A DNA stretch of 21,826 nucleotides from Emticicia sp031378715 (lineage in GTDB: Bacteria > Bacteroidota > Bacteroidia > Cytophagales > Spirosomataceae), in NCBI GenBank assembly GCA_031378715.1, contig JANNEN010000457.1:1-21826 (forward strand). Reading direction: 5' to 3'. The position numbers and the translations under genes are program-made. The notes beneath the pieces were generated by a model. The model was not told where the DNA came from and ran no database searches. It saw nothing but the letters and a program-made list of their open reading frames with translations. Of the stretch, positions 14,096 through 21,749 are shown in pieces. Position 1 is the first letter of the stretch, and each line of letters opens with the position of its first letter.

Positions 14096-15487
14096 ATGAA
14101 CGTTAAGCAACAGACTCTCAAAAAAATAGTTTCGATTACAGGCGTAGGATTGCACACTGGCGAAAAAGTCACGATGCTCCTCCAACCTGCCCCCATCAAC
14201 CATGGGTATAAGTTTCAACGAATCGACCTTCCCAACAAGCCAATCGTAGAGGCTGATGTTGATTACGTAGTTGATACATCAAGAGGAACTGTTTTGGAAA
14301 AAGAAGGTGTAAGAATACATACCACTGAGCATATACTATCGGCATTGGTAGGCTTACAAATCGACAACGTACTTATACAATTAGATGGCATCGAAGTACC
14401 CATCGCTGATGGTAGTGCCATACAGTTTGTGGAGTTAATCGAAGAAGCAGGCATCGAAGAGCAGCACGCCCTCCGCAATTATTTTGAAATCGAAGAAGCC
14501 ATTCACTTCCGCAACGATGATCAAAGTATTGAGCTGGCCGCACTACCACTCAATGATTACAGACTTACGGTGATGGTCGATTATAATTCGACCGTTCTGC
14601 AAAGCCAACACGCCCAACTGCACGATATTAGCTTGTTTAAGCAAGAAATCGCCTCGTGCCGTACATTTGTTTTTTTGCACGAATTAGAAGCTCTCCACAA
14701 AGCTGGCCTCATCAAAGGGGGAAATATTGATAACGCAGTAGTGATTGTGGACCGAGAAATCTCAGAACAAGAAGTTGAATACCTCGCCAAGTTGCTCAAC
14801 AAAGAAAAAATAAATATCGGCAAAACGGGTATCCTAAATGATATGCCACTCCGATTTGCTAATGAACCCGCCCGCCACAAGCTACTTGATGTCATGGGCG
14901 ACCTTGCACTGGTAGGCCGCCCACTAAAAGCCCACATCTTGGCCGCTCGGCCTGGGCATACACCGAACGTGGCTTTGGCAAAAAAAATAAAAAAACAAAT
15001 CACTGATTCTGCAAAAAGTACGCCTCAGTACGACCCAAATCTGCCGCCAGTATTTAATGTTTCGGATATTGCTCGACTGCTACCCCACCGTTATCCGTTT
15101 GCTCTCGTAGATAAGATTGTCTATCTCGATGGGCAGACCGTGGTCGGAATCAAGAATGTCACCATGAATGAACCACAGTTTACTGGGCATTTTCCTGAAA
15201 ACCCAGTAATGCCAGGCGTACTCCAAATCGAGGCTATTGCCCAAACGGGCGGCGTTTTGGTACTGACTTCAACAGGCGACCCCGAGGCTTATTGGCCATA
15301 TTTGGTAGGTATCGAAAATTGCCGTTTTTATCGCAATGTTTTACCAGGCGATACGTTAGTTATTAGATGCAATCTACTGGCACCGATCAGGCTTGGTGTA
15401 GCCAAGATGCACGGCGAGGCATGGGTCGGAAAAAACCTCGTTTGTGACGTAAACATGACAGCCAGATTAGTAAAAAAAGCAAAATAA
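14096..15487 (+). CDS. lpxC-fabZ: Bifunctional UDP-3-O-acyl-GlcNAc deacetylase / 3-hydroxyacyl-ACP dehydratase fusion
   Basis: This 463-aa fusion joins the committed lipid A step to fatty-acid elongation. Residues 1-310 are LpxC, the zinc deacetylase: H79 in IHTTEHILSALVG, H261 and D265 in EPARHKLLDVMGDLALVG are the metal ligands and H288 in ARPGHTPN is the catalytic histidine; TGKTGILND-type sequence is also present. Residues about 318-463 are FabZ: FNVSDIARLLPHRYPFALVD, then H365 in TGHFPENPVMPG and E379 in LQIEAIAQTGG form the hot-dog active site. LpxC and FabZ draw on the same pool of 3-hydroxyacyl-ACP, which may be why they are fused. The fusion is a known feature of Bacteroidota and a strong taxonomic marker. 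It lies between lpxD and lpxA. Confidence 0.98.
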   Translation: MNVKQQTLKKIVSITGVGLHTGEKVTMLLQPAPINHGYKFQRIDLPNKPIVEADVDYVVDTSRGTVLEKEGVRIHTTEHILSALVGLQIDNVLIQLDGIEVPIADGSAIQFVELIEEAGIEEQHALRNYFEIEEAIHFRNDDQSIELAALPLNDYRLTVMVDYNSTVLQSQHAQLHDISLFKQEIASCRTFVFLHELEALHKAGLIKGGNIDNAVVIVDREISEQEVEYLAKLLNKEKINIGKTGILNDMPLRFANEPARHKLLDVMGDLALVGRPLKAHILAARPGHTPNVALAKKIKKQITDSAKSTPQYDPNLPPVFNVSDIARLLPHRYPFALVDKIVYLDGQTVVGIKNVTMNEPQFTGHFPENPVMPGVLQIEAIAQTGGVLVLTSTGDPEAYWPYLVGIENCRFYRNVLPGDTLVIRCNLLAPIRLGVAKMHGEAWVGKNLVCDVNMTARLVKKAK

Positions 15488-15500
15488 CACACAAGATTTA

Positions 15501-15570
15501 AGTTCTGAATTATGAATTCTGAGTAAAAAAACACTCAGAACTCAGAACTCGGAACTCAGAATTCAGAACT
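15501..15570. repeat. Heptad-repeat hairpin between lpxC-fabZ and lpxA
   Basis: The left arm 15501-15524 divides into AGTTCTG, AATTATG and AATTCTG. The right arm 15533-15570 reads ACT and then five units: CAGAACT, CAGAACT, CGGAACT, CAGAATT and CAGAACT. AGTTCTGAATT (15501-15511) pairs with AATTCAGAACT (15560-15570), and GAATTCTGAGT (15514-15524) can pair with ACTCAGAATTC. It fills most of the 91-bp gap and ends 8 bp before the lpxA start. Confidence 0.75.
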
Positions 15571-15578
15571 CTTTAAGA

Positions 15579-16373
15579 ATGAATCAACCGTTAGCTTACA
15601 TACACCCCGACGCAAAAGTTGCACAGAATGCAGTAATCGAACCTTTTGCCGTAATCAATAAAGATGTCGAAATCGGTGAAGGAACTTGGATAGGTTCGCA
15701 CGCTATCATCATGGAAGGAGCCCGAATCGGCAAAAACTGCAAGATTTTCCCTGGGGCAGTCATTTCGGCCGTTCCGCAGGACTTGAAGTTCAAAGGCGAA
15801 AATACCATTACCATCATTGGTGATAATACTACGATTCGTGAATGTGTCACCGTTAATCGTGGCACAACTGACAAATACCGCACCGAAATTGGCTCAAACT
15901 GCCTCATCATGGCCTACACGCACATTGCCCACGATTGCATCATCGGCAATAACGTAATCTTGGCAAACTGCGTACAGTTGGCTGGGCATATCACGGTTGG
16001 AGATTATGCCAATATTGGCGGAATGTCGGCCGTGCAGCAATTTGTCAAAATCGGTAAACATACCTATATTGGGGGCTGTTCGCAAATCCGTAAAGATGTG
16101 CCGCCGTTCATCAAAGCCGCCCGTGAGCCACTTTCGTATGCAGGCATCAACTCAGTAGGCTTGCGTAGAAGGGGCAATTCGGACGAAAAAATCAACGAAA
16201 TTCAAGATATTTATCGCTACATTTACTTACGGGGCCTAAACAATAGCGATGCCATTACACAAGTAGAGCTTGAATTTCCTGCGACACCTGAACGGGACGA
16301 TATACTTAATTTTATTTCAAATTCGGAACGAGGAATCATCAAAAGCCCCGTTAAGAAAGTAGTGGAAGAATAA
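15579..16373 (+). CDS. lpxA: UDP-N-acetylglucosamine O-acyltransferase
   Basis: LpxA makes the first lipid A intermediate, moving a 3-hydroxyacyl chain from ACP to the 3-OH of UDP-GlcNAc. The 264-aa protein is a left-handed beta helix of hexapeptide repeats (IGEGTWIGSHAIIMEGARIG and more) with a helical C-terminus. The family block is complete: VTVNRGT, MAYTHIAHDCIIGNNV with H118 in the place of the catalytic H125 of E. coli, GMSAVQQFVKIG and IRKDVPPFIKAAREPLSYAGIN-type sequence. Length is usual (about 260 aa). It follows lpxC-fabZ after 91 bp. Confidence 0.98.
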   Translation: MNQPLAYIHPDAKVAQNAVIEPFAVINKDVEIGEGTWIGSHAIIMEGARIGKNCKIFPGAVISAVPQDLKFKGENTITIIGDNTTIRECVTVNRGTTDKYRTEIGSNCLIMAYTHIAHDCIIGNNVILANCVQLAGHITVGDYANIGGMSAVQQFVKIGKHTYIGGCSQIRKDVPPFIKAAREPLSYAGINSVGLRRRGNSDEKINEIQDIYRYIYLRGLNNSDAITQVELEFPATPERDDILNFISNSERGIIKSPVKKVVEE

Positions 16374-16378
16374 AATGA

Positions 16379-16460
16379 GTCCATGGTCAATAGCCCACAG
16401 TCCACAGAAAAAACTATTGGCTTTTTACAATTTCAAAACAATCGACTGTGGACTATTGAC
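16379..16460. repeat. Heptad-repeat hairpin between lpxA and the ABC ATPase gene
   Basis: The left arm 16379-16406 divides into GTCCATG, GTCAATA, GCCCACA and GTCCACA. The right arm starts GACTGTG (16444) and GACTATT (16451). Positions 16386-16402 pair with 16444-16460 over 17 bp with one mismatch. It lies in the 93-bp gap, 6 bp before the start of the next gene. Confidence 0.75.
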
Positions 16461-16466
16461 TTGTAA

Positions 16467-17084
16467 ATGAAAATTCTGTTAGAAAATCTTGGTAAAAAAT
16501 TTCGCAAAGAATGGATTTTCCGAAAAGTAAATCTGACATTCGAGGCAGGTAATAGCTATACTTTTGTTGGGCCAAATGGTAGCGGAAAATCTACTATCCT
16601 CCAAGTTTTGGCAGGAATCATGCCCCACACCGAAGGAGAGATTTCATACAGCTCTGATAATCAAGCAGTTAGTATTGATGATATTTTCAAGAAAATCGTC
16701 ATTGCGGCACCCTATCTCGAACTAATCGAAGAATTTACGTTGCTCGAATCGGTGGCGTTTCACCAGAAATTTAAGTCTTTCAAAAATAATATATCTCCAA
16801 ATCAGCTCATTGAGCAACTGCAACTTACGCCTCATAAAGACAAAACCATCAAAAACTTTTCGTCGGGAATGAAACAACGCCTCAAACTCGGCTTGGCGTT
16901 TTACTCCGAATCGCCCATTATTTTACTTGACGAACCAACCTCTAACCTTGATGCTCAAGGCACAGCGTGGTATTTGAATCAAATCGAACAACACACCACC
17001 GATCGACTTCTCATCATTTGTTCTAATCAGCCGACCGAATACGCTTTCTGCAAAAATATCATTGATGTACGAGATTTTAAGTGA
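16467..17084 (+). CDS. ABC transporter ATP-binding protein with altered H-loop
   Basis: This 205-aa protein is a single nucleotide-binding domain. Walker A is GPNGSGKST (35-43), the signature is FSSGM (131-135), Walker B is PIILLDEPTSNLD (150-162) and the Q-loop region lies near 80. The switch histidine that usually follows Walker B (as in STHD) is replaced: the segment reads LLIICSNQPTEY, giving Q188. No permease gene is adjacent. Similar short ATPases follow lpxA in some Bacteroidota, so a link with the lipid A block is plausible, such as part of an envelope exporter, but this is inference. It is probably cytoplasmic and membrane-associated through an unlinked partner. Confidence 0.88.
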   Translation: MKILLENLGKKFRKEWIFRKVNLTFEAGNSYTFVGPNGSGKSTILQVLAGIMPHTEGEISYSSDNQAVSIDDIFKKIVIAAPYLELIEEFTLLESVAFHQKFKSFKNNISPNQLIEQLQLTPHKDKTIKNFSSGMKQRLKLGLAFYSESPIILLDEPTSNLDAQGTAWYLNQIEQHTTDRLLIICSNQPTEYAFCKNIIDVRDFK

Positions 17085-17139
17085 ATTTTTGAAGAAAAAT
17101 CTCAATAAAATTCTTTACTTTCGTAAAAAAAATAAGACT

Positions 17140-17742
17140 ATGGTTGCTCAAATTAGTGATATTCCCAAAGTTAGGAGTCGTAAAATACCCACAAAGTTTA
17201 TCAGAGAGGAAGTAAACGGCAAGCCTTACTACTACAAAGGCTATAAAAATGTAATGAATGGCACCAAACAAATTGAGGAAATTATGGGAAGTAGCTCACT
17301 GCAATCAATATTAGTAATGATTTTAGGGTTTTTCGTAAAATCTAAACTTAATAAATCAAAATATCTACTGGCAACAAATGAAGCTGGACTTCACTTAGGT
17401 ACTAACAATAATCTTGCAACCGATATTGGTATTTTTTTGAAGGAAAAAGTGGTTTTGACTGATAAATATTTTGAGATTGCTCCCGAAGTTGCCATAGAAG
17501 TTGATGTAAAAATTGATGCCAGTGATATTGAATATGTTTTCTCAAAATCGGAGGAGATGATGAAATTCGGCACGCAAAAAATCCTTTGGGTGCTGACCAA
17601 ACACAAGAAAATCATGGTGTTTTCAAAAGGCGAAACGACCCAAATTTTCGACTGGAATGATGATGTGACAATAATCGAAGGAATTGTATTAAACATTCAA
17701 ACTTTACTTGAAGAAGAAGGCGTAAACGATTTATTGGGTTGA
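17140..17742 (+). CDS. Uma2 family-like protein (PD-(D/E)XK nuclease fold)
   Basis: The 200-aa protein resembles the Uma2/DUF820 family more distantly than the gene at 10833. Segments: KPYYYKGYKNVMNGTKQIEEIMG, LATNEAGLHLGTNNNLATDIGIFLKE with D in the acidic position, then IAPEVAIEVDVKIDASDIEYVF and a helix KSEEMMKFGTQKILWVLT, ending with KKIMVFSKGETTQIF. The function of the family is unsettled. I chose the ATG at 17140 (MVAQISD); upstream codons from 17062 overlap the ABC gene. TACTTTCG at 17116-17123 is a near -7 element with a TTG 24 bp upstream, so it may have its own promoter. Confidence 0.78.
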   Translation: MVAQISDIPKVRSRKIPTKFIREEVNGKPYYYKGYKNVMNGTKQIEEIMGSSSLQSILVMILGFFVKSKLNKSKYLLATNEAGLHLGTNNNLATDIGIFLKEKVVLTDKYFEIAPEVAIEVDVKIDASDIEYVFSKSEEMMKFGTQKILWVLTKHKKIMVFSKGETTQIFDWNDDVTIIEGIVLNIQTLLEEEGVNDLLG

Positions 17743-17807
17743 TGAACTGAAACGGCAATACCCTCGTAGTATTTCCAAAAAAACAACTCATTTTGTAGAA
17801 AAATACC

Positions 17808-17815
17808 TAAATTTG
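17808..17815 (+). promoter_or_regulatory. Candidate -7 element
   Basis: TAAATTTG fits TAnnTTTG and lies 15 bp before the ATG at 17831. No TTG is found at 17-23 bp, so this is only half a promoter. Confidence 0.4.
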
Positions 17816-17830
17816 TAAAAATACAGCACA

Positions 17831-18418
17831 ATGGCATATAGCAAATTTACCTTAGTTTCGGTCAAAAAGCAGTTTGGATTGACTGATAAAAGAGTGGAAC
17901 TATTCAAAAATCTTGAATTAGTTGAGCCAAGTAGTTGGCTATTAGAAACGCTTGATAATATGAATGAATTGGCTTATTTCTCCGAAAAATCAAGGTCAGA
18001 GGCAATCGTGATGCCTATTTTGGTTGAAATAAGAAAGCGAAACAATAACTCGTTTTCTATTTACTCGGGTGCGGTGCTTGACGTGGATAAAAAGCAAGGA
18101 CTCAATGGCGAAGTTGATTTTATACTGGGTTATTCTACCCAAAACTACGAAGTTGAAGCACCGATTTTTTGCATGGTCGAAGCAAAAGACAACGATATAG
18201 AAATGGGCTTGGGACAGTGCATTGCTCAAATGATTGCAACCCGAATGTTAGATGAAAAAGAAGGATATCCAAGCGAAAAGATTTACGGTTGCGTAACGAC
18301 AGGCATAGAGTGGCAAGTTTTAAAGTTGGAAGGGAATACTATTTTATTTGATAACCAAAGATACTACACTGAAAATCTGAATAAAATTTTGGGCGTTTTG
18401 CAACGAATTATTGAGTAG
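17831..18418 (+). CDS. PD-(D/E)XK-fold protein of unknown function
   Basis: The 195-aa protein resembles a widespread family of conserved hypothetical proteins, common in cyanobacteria and Bacteroidota, related to the N-terminal domain of type I restriction R subunits. It has nuclease-type motifs: E58 of RSEAIVMPILVEIRK, D96 of GEVDFILGY, the E-x-K triad in FCMVEAKDNDIEMG and the Q of GLGQCIAQMIA. Later segments are YGCVTTGIEWQVLKLEG and a C-terminal helix. No methylase or specificity subunit lies nearby, so it does not look like a restriction system. Its last 11 bp overlap the end of queG on the other strand. Confidence 0.78.
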   Translation: MAYSKFTLVSVKKQFGLTDKRVELFKNLELVEPSSWLLETLDNMNELAYFSEKSRSEAIVMPILVEIRKRNNNSFSIYSGAVLDVDKKQGLNGEVDFILGYSTQNYEVEAPIFCMVEAKDNDIEMGLGQCIAQMIATRMLDEKEGYPSEKIYGCVTTGIEWQVLKLEGNTILFDNQRYYTENLNKILGVLQRIIE

Positions 18419-19346
18419 CCACAAATGCAATGTTGCGTTTCAGGCCTGCTAATTTTGTGCGTTTTACAGCACTGCGTTTGAATATTTCTTGAAAAATTTC
18501 TTCGGATATTTCTTCCCAGTCTTTTTTTGTAAAGTGCTGTATATCAGGGTTTTGTGTAAATTCTGGCGTAGAATGTGGGCGAGAAAAACTATTCCATGGG
18601 CATACATCTTGGCAAATATCACAGCCAAAAATCCAGTTTTCAAATTTGCCTTTTACTTCATCGGGAATCGCTTCTTTTAGCTCAATCGTGTAATAACTGA
18701 TACACTTCGAGCCATCAACAACGTAAGGTTCGGTTATCGCATCGGTCGGACAAGCATCAACGCAACGGGTGCAAGTGCCGCAATAATCTTTTATTGCTCC
18801 GTCGGGTTGAAGTTCCAAATCGCAGATAATCTCACCAATAAAAAAGAAGCTGCCGATTTCTCTTGTAATCAAATTGGTGTGTTTTCCGACCCAACCGATA
18901 CCACTTTTTTTTGCCCAAACTTTGTCCATCACGGGGGCCGAATCGACAAAAACTCGCCCGTTTACTTCGCCAATTTCTTCCGAAATGAAACTCATCAAAT
19001 CTTTCAATTTATCTTTCAACACAAAGTGATAATCAGTACCGTAAGCGTACTTTGAGATTTTGTAATTATCATCGCTCTGCGGCAGGGCTTGCTCAGGAAA
19101 GTAGTTCAGAATAACCGTAATGACCGATTTTGCTCCATCAACCAATTTTCGAGGGTCGAGGCGTTTGTCGAAATGATTGGCCATGTAGCCCATTTTTCCG
19201 TGGTAATTTTGATTAAGCCAAGCCTCCAACCGAGGAGCTTCTTCCTCCAAAAAATCAGCTTTCGAGATACCGCAAGCATCAAAACCCAACTCAGCGGCTT
19301 TGGCTTTGATGATTTGAGCGTGGTTTTGTCGAAGAAGATTTTGCAT
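18408..19346 (-). CDS. queG: Epoxyqueuosine reductase
   Basis: QueG is the cobalamin-dependent reductase that turns epoxyqueuosine into queuosine at position 34 of tRNAs with GUN anticodons. The 312-aa protein has the N-terminal domain (GFDACGISKA, LEAWLNQNYHGKMGYM), the catalytic region FVDSAPVMDK with D135, and GWVGKHTNLI. Two [4Fe-4S] clusters follow: C189, C192, C195 and C199 (CGTCTRCVDACP) and C242, C245 and C249 (CDICQDVCP), with C215 likely completing the second. Length is that of the short Bacteroidota form without the HEAT-like C-terminal tail of longer homologues. It starts 9 bp after the antitoxin-like gene and so is probably co-transcribed with it. Confidence 0.95.
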   Translation of the reverse strand: MQNLLRQNHAQIIKAKAAELGFDACGISKADFLEEEAPRLEAWLNQNYHGKMGYMANHFDKRLDPRKLVDGAKSVITVILNYFPEQALPQSDDNYKISKYAYGTDYHFVLKDKLKDLMSFISEEIGEVNGRVFVDSAPVMDKVWAKKSGIGWVGKHTNLITREIGSFFFIGEIICDLELQPDGAIKDYCGTCTRCVDACPTDAITEPYVVDGSKCISYYTIELKEAIPDEVKGKFENWIFGCDICQDVCPWNSFSRPHSTPEFTQNPDIQHFTKKDWEEISEEIFQEIFKRSAVKRTKLAGLKRNIAFVATQ

Positions 19347-19355
19347 GAAGAAAAA

Positions 19356-19517
19356 TTACGAAAAAGTATTTTGATCCTTTTGTAATTCGTTTCGTTGTAG
19401 GAGTATATTCAAATACCAACTTAATGCCTCATTTACAGCTTCTTTTTTGGTTTTAAACTGCATCATTGTCATTATTTGAGATAATTTCTCTTGGTTAATA
19501 TCAATTTTAGTTCTCAT
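19356..19517 (-). CDS. Small VapB-type (ribbon-helix-helix) antitoxin-like protein
   Basis: A 53-aa reading frame begins at the ATG at 19517 and reads MRTKIDINQEKLSQIM, then a KTKKEAVNEALSWYL segment. This is the pattern of VapB-type antitoxins: a short N-terminal beta strand and then a helix carrying KTKKEAVxxAL. TATATTTG at 19542-19535 on its strand is an exact -7 element 17 bp before the start. In VapBC modules the toxin, a PIN domain, follows immediately; here queG follows after 9 bp and no PIN-domain gene is in the window. It may be an orphan antitoxin, a regulator or a remnant. The gene is shorter than a typical VapB (about 65-80 aa), so the tail is reduced. Confidence 0.7.
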   Translation of the reverse strand: MRTKIDINQEKLSQIMTMMQFKTKKEAVNEALSWYLNILLQRNELQKDQNTFS

Positions 19518-19653
19518 CGTATATTTATTATGTACAAATATAAATAGATATTGTGCAAAAAAGTGTTTTGAATATTTATTACTTCACGTACAAGCAGCAA
19601 ATATGGTCGAAAACTCACTTTTGGACTTGGCTATTTGCTATTTTTGCAAAACC

Positions 19654-21660
19654 TCATATTTTCACAATCGCTTTATTGATTATGAGTTTCCCTGCTTGGT
19701 CATACAAACGCAAGATATATTTACCCTTGGGCAACGTTTTTATTGAAACCTGCCCAGATTCAATGCTTTGGGTTTCAATAACTTTACCTTGTAAATCTAC
19801 GATTTCGGCAGTTTTTAATTGAAAAAACAAGTCAAACTGCACAAAATCATCACTTGGATTGGGGTAGATATTAAAGGTTTCAGATTCAGGGTCGTAGGTG
19901 ACGGTGTTGGAGTAGGCATCAAAAGGAAAAACAATAGACTGTCCGCTTATTAAAATCATAGTTCTAATTTCTCCACGAATCCGAAACTTCAAGATTGTAT
20001 TTGAGTTATTTTTTAGAATGGGGGTTATGAACAATTTGCTATCGGAAGTAGTATCCGTCGAGGCATCAATTATTCTGATACCATCTTCATTTACTAATTC
20101 AATATAATAAACTGGTTTCATAGAAGAATTATCCAAAAAGAAAGGAGTCCATTTTAAGGTTGTACCTTCAATATTCAGTTTTATATTGCAAGCCTTATTG
20201 ACTGATAATGCAGATTGTGTGCCACAGTTATCTTCGTATTTATACGCATAACAGTATTGATTTTTTTCTAAATCGACACTTGTATCCTTGAAAACATTCT
20301 CAGTTGATTCTGCGATTTTTTCAAATTTTCCGCCATTAGTGGAACGAAAGAGTAAGTATCTTTCTTTTTTAGATCTTAATTCAAGAATGTTGTATTTCAA
20401 AATATTTGATTCCATGACCGATACAACCGAAATATTTTCGGGTGCAGGATACTCTTTTATAGAAGAAGGATCTACCAAAATCTGAGGTGATTTAATCCTT
20501 GTTTGGGTAAGTGAATTGTTACCAATGAACGCCGTAACTCGGAAATTGTACTTTTTACTACATTCTAAAATGTCAATATCGAAAGCGTTTTTCACAGTTG
20601 ATATGCGATTCGGATTTTCGCCACTTGGATTTTCATCATAAGAAATTTCGTATTTTTCTGCGTTTCCCGATGATTTGTTCCATGATAGTTCGGCATCTCT
20701 TCCACTAATAATTTTAGCGTTTAGTTTTATTGAGCAAATCTCATCGGATAAAACCTCATTATCACAGGCATCTTTTGCTCGCAAACGAAAACAATAAAGA
20801 CTGTCTTTGCTTAAACCTTCAACGGTCTGGGTAGTTATGGAAACGCCACTATTTCTTGTGATTTCTTTGCCAGTATTAGTCCATACGCCTTTATCGGTCT
20901 TTTTTTGAATAGCGTATCCCTGTCCATCTAAACCCGCAGATACGGTTAGCTTTGCACTTCCACCGCCATTTAAGCCCTCTAATTCATTGATAATTGGTTT
21001 GCTATTTATGGCAATTTCAAGTGGCGTACTTTGACATGTAAGAACGCTATTAGTCTTTGCGGAATATAATGCGACTATCAAAGGTCTGTTTGTAGGTGGA
21101 CTTGAATAAGTATGTATTCTTTCAAACGGTAAAGTCGATTTATCAAATGATTCGTCTAAACCATTTCCCCATAATATTCTATATTTACTATGCTTTTGGT
21201 TTTTGGGGGTATTAAGAAAAGTTAGGGTTACTTTTTTATCCCCGCACAAAGAAACACTCACATCAGGCTTTTCGGTCTGAATAACCTCTATTGAATTACA
21301 AGTGATGTGGGCTACACCTTTATCGTTTCCTCCCTGCATTATCCAGTAAGTGCCAGGTTTTGTAACGGTAGCTGATGTAACATTTCCAGGAGGAAATACT
21401 AATTTGTCCCCATCTTTAAAATTAAAAATATAGCCCAGACTTTCAAACTTTCCTCCACTTGGCGAAAGCCCACCCAATGCTGAGATTGTGGTACCGTCAG
21501 TAGTGTTATCCAAACACCCTGCCAAGGGGACAACTGAAAATGCACCCCCAATCAGCACTCCCCCAGACGGATTAGTACATTCTTTGGGCTTGGTGTCTTG
21601 CTGTCCAAAAACACGAGAAGAGAATACCGTTATGAGCAGTAGTACAGGAAAGTATTTCAT
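19654..21660 (-). CDS. Secreted fibronectin-type protein with T9SS type A C-terminal sorting domain
   Basis: This 668-aa protein has a signal peptide (MKYFPVLLLITVFSSRVFG, cut near Q) and a C-terminal type IX secretion sorting domain (about residues 585-668): FNIYPNPSDDFVQFDL, EIVDLQGKVIETQSIESGQVSI, LPKGKYILRLYDQAGKLI and NKAIVKI. Between them are several fibronectin type III-like repeats, for example around GLSKDSLYCFRLRAKDAC and YNFRVTAFIGNNSLTQTR. The pattern is that of a surface or secreted adhesin-like protein carried by the T9SS and then anchored or released. I see no enzyme motif. I chose the ATG at 21660 because it opens into the signal peptide; the frame is open to 21705. It reads toward the antitoxin-like gene, 136 bp away. 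Confidence 0.9.
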   Translation of the reverse strand: MKYFPVLLLITVFSSRVFGQQDTKPKECTNPSGGVLIGGAFSVVPLAGCLDNTTDGTTISALGGLSPSGGKFESLGYIFNFKDGDKLVFPPGNVTSATVTKPGTYWIMQGGNDKGVAHITCNSIEVIQTEKPDVSVSLCGDKKVTLTFLNTPKNQKHSKYRILWGNGLDESFDKSTLPFERIHTYSSPPTNRPLIVALYSAKTNSVLTCQSTPLEIAINSKPIINELEGLNGGGSAKLTVSAGLDGQGYAIQKKTDKGVWTNTGKEITRNSGVSITTQTVEGLSKDSLYCFRLRAKDACDNEVLSDEICSIKLNAKIISGRDAELSWNKSSGNAEKYEISYDENPSGENPNRISTVKNAFDIDILECSKKYNFRVTAFIGNNSLTQTRIKSPQILVDPSSIKEYPAPENISVVSVMESNILKYNILELRSKKERYLLFRSTNGGKFEKIAESTENVFKDTSVDLEKNQYCYAYKYEDNCGTQSALSVNKACNIKLNIEGTTLKWTPFFLDNSSMKPVYYIELVNEDGIRIIDASTDTTSDSKLFITPILKNNSNTILKFRIRGEIRTMILISGQSIVFPFDAYSNTVTYDPESETFNIYPNPSDDFVQFDLFFQLKTAEIVDLQGKVIETQSIESGQVSIKTLPKGKYILRLYDQAGKLIINKAIVKI

Positions 21661-21716
21661 AGAGAGTGGTTGTGTTTCATTGAAAAATATAAAATCATAT
21701 ATCAATGTTTAATTTT

Positions 21717-21749
21717 CAAAAATACTATTTTTTTTTATTTTTCACTCAA
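21717..21749 (-). promoter_or_regulatory. Candidate promoter of the T9SS-secreted protein
   Basis: On the minus strand TTG (21749-21747), a 22-bp spacer and TATTTTTG (21724-21717) fit TTG-N17-23-TAnnTTTG. It would give a leader of about 50 nt before the start at 21660. Confidence 0.55.

Noticed and set aside
1..16460. Intergenic repeats as a CRISPR array
   Set aside because: Units are 7-8 bp, tandem and degenerate, without spacers or cas genes.
17140..18418. Two nuclease-fold genes as a restriction-modification or defence island
   Set aside because: No methylase, specificity subunit, helicase or mobile gene is adjacent.
19596..19639. 8-bp inverted repeat AGCAAATA/TATTTGCT after the T9SS gene as a terminator
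   Set aside because: The loop is long, the stem weak and the T run is on the wrong strand for that gene.
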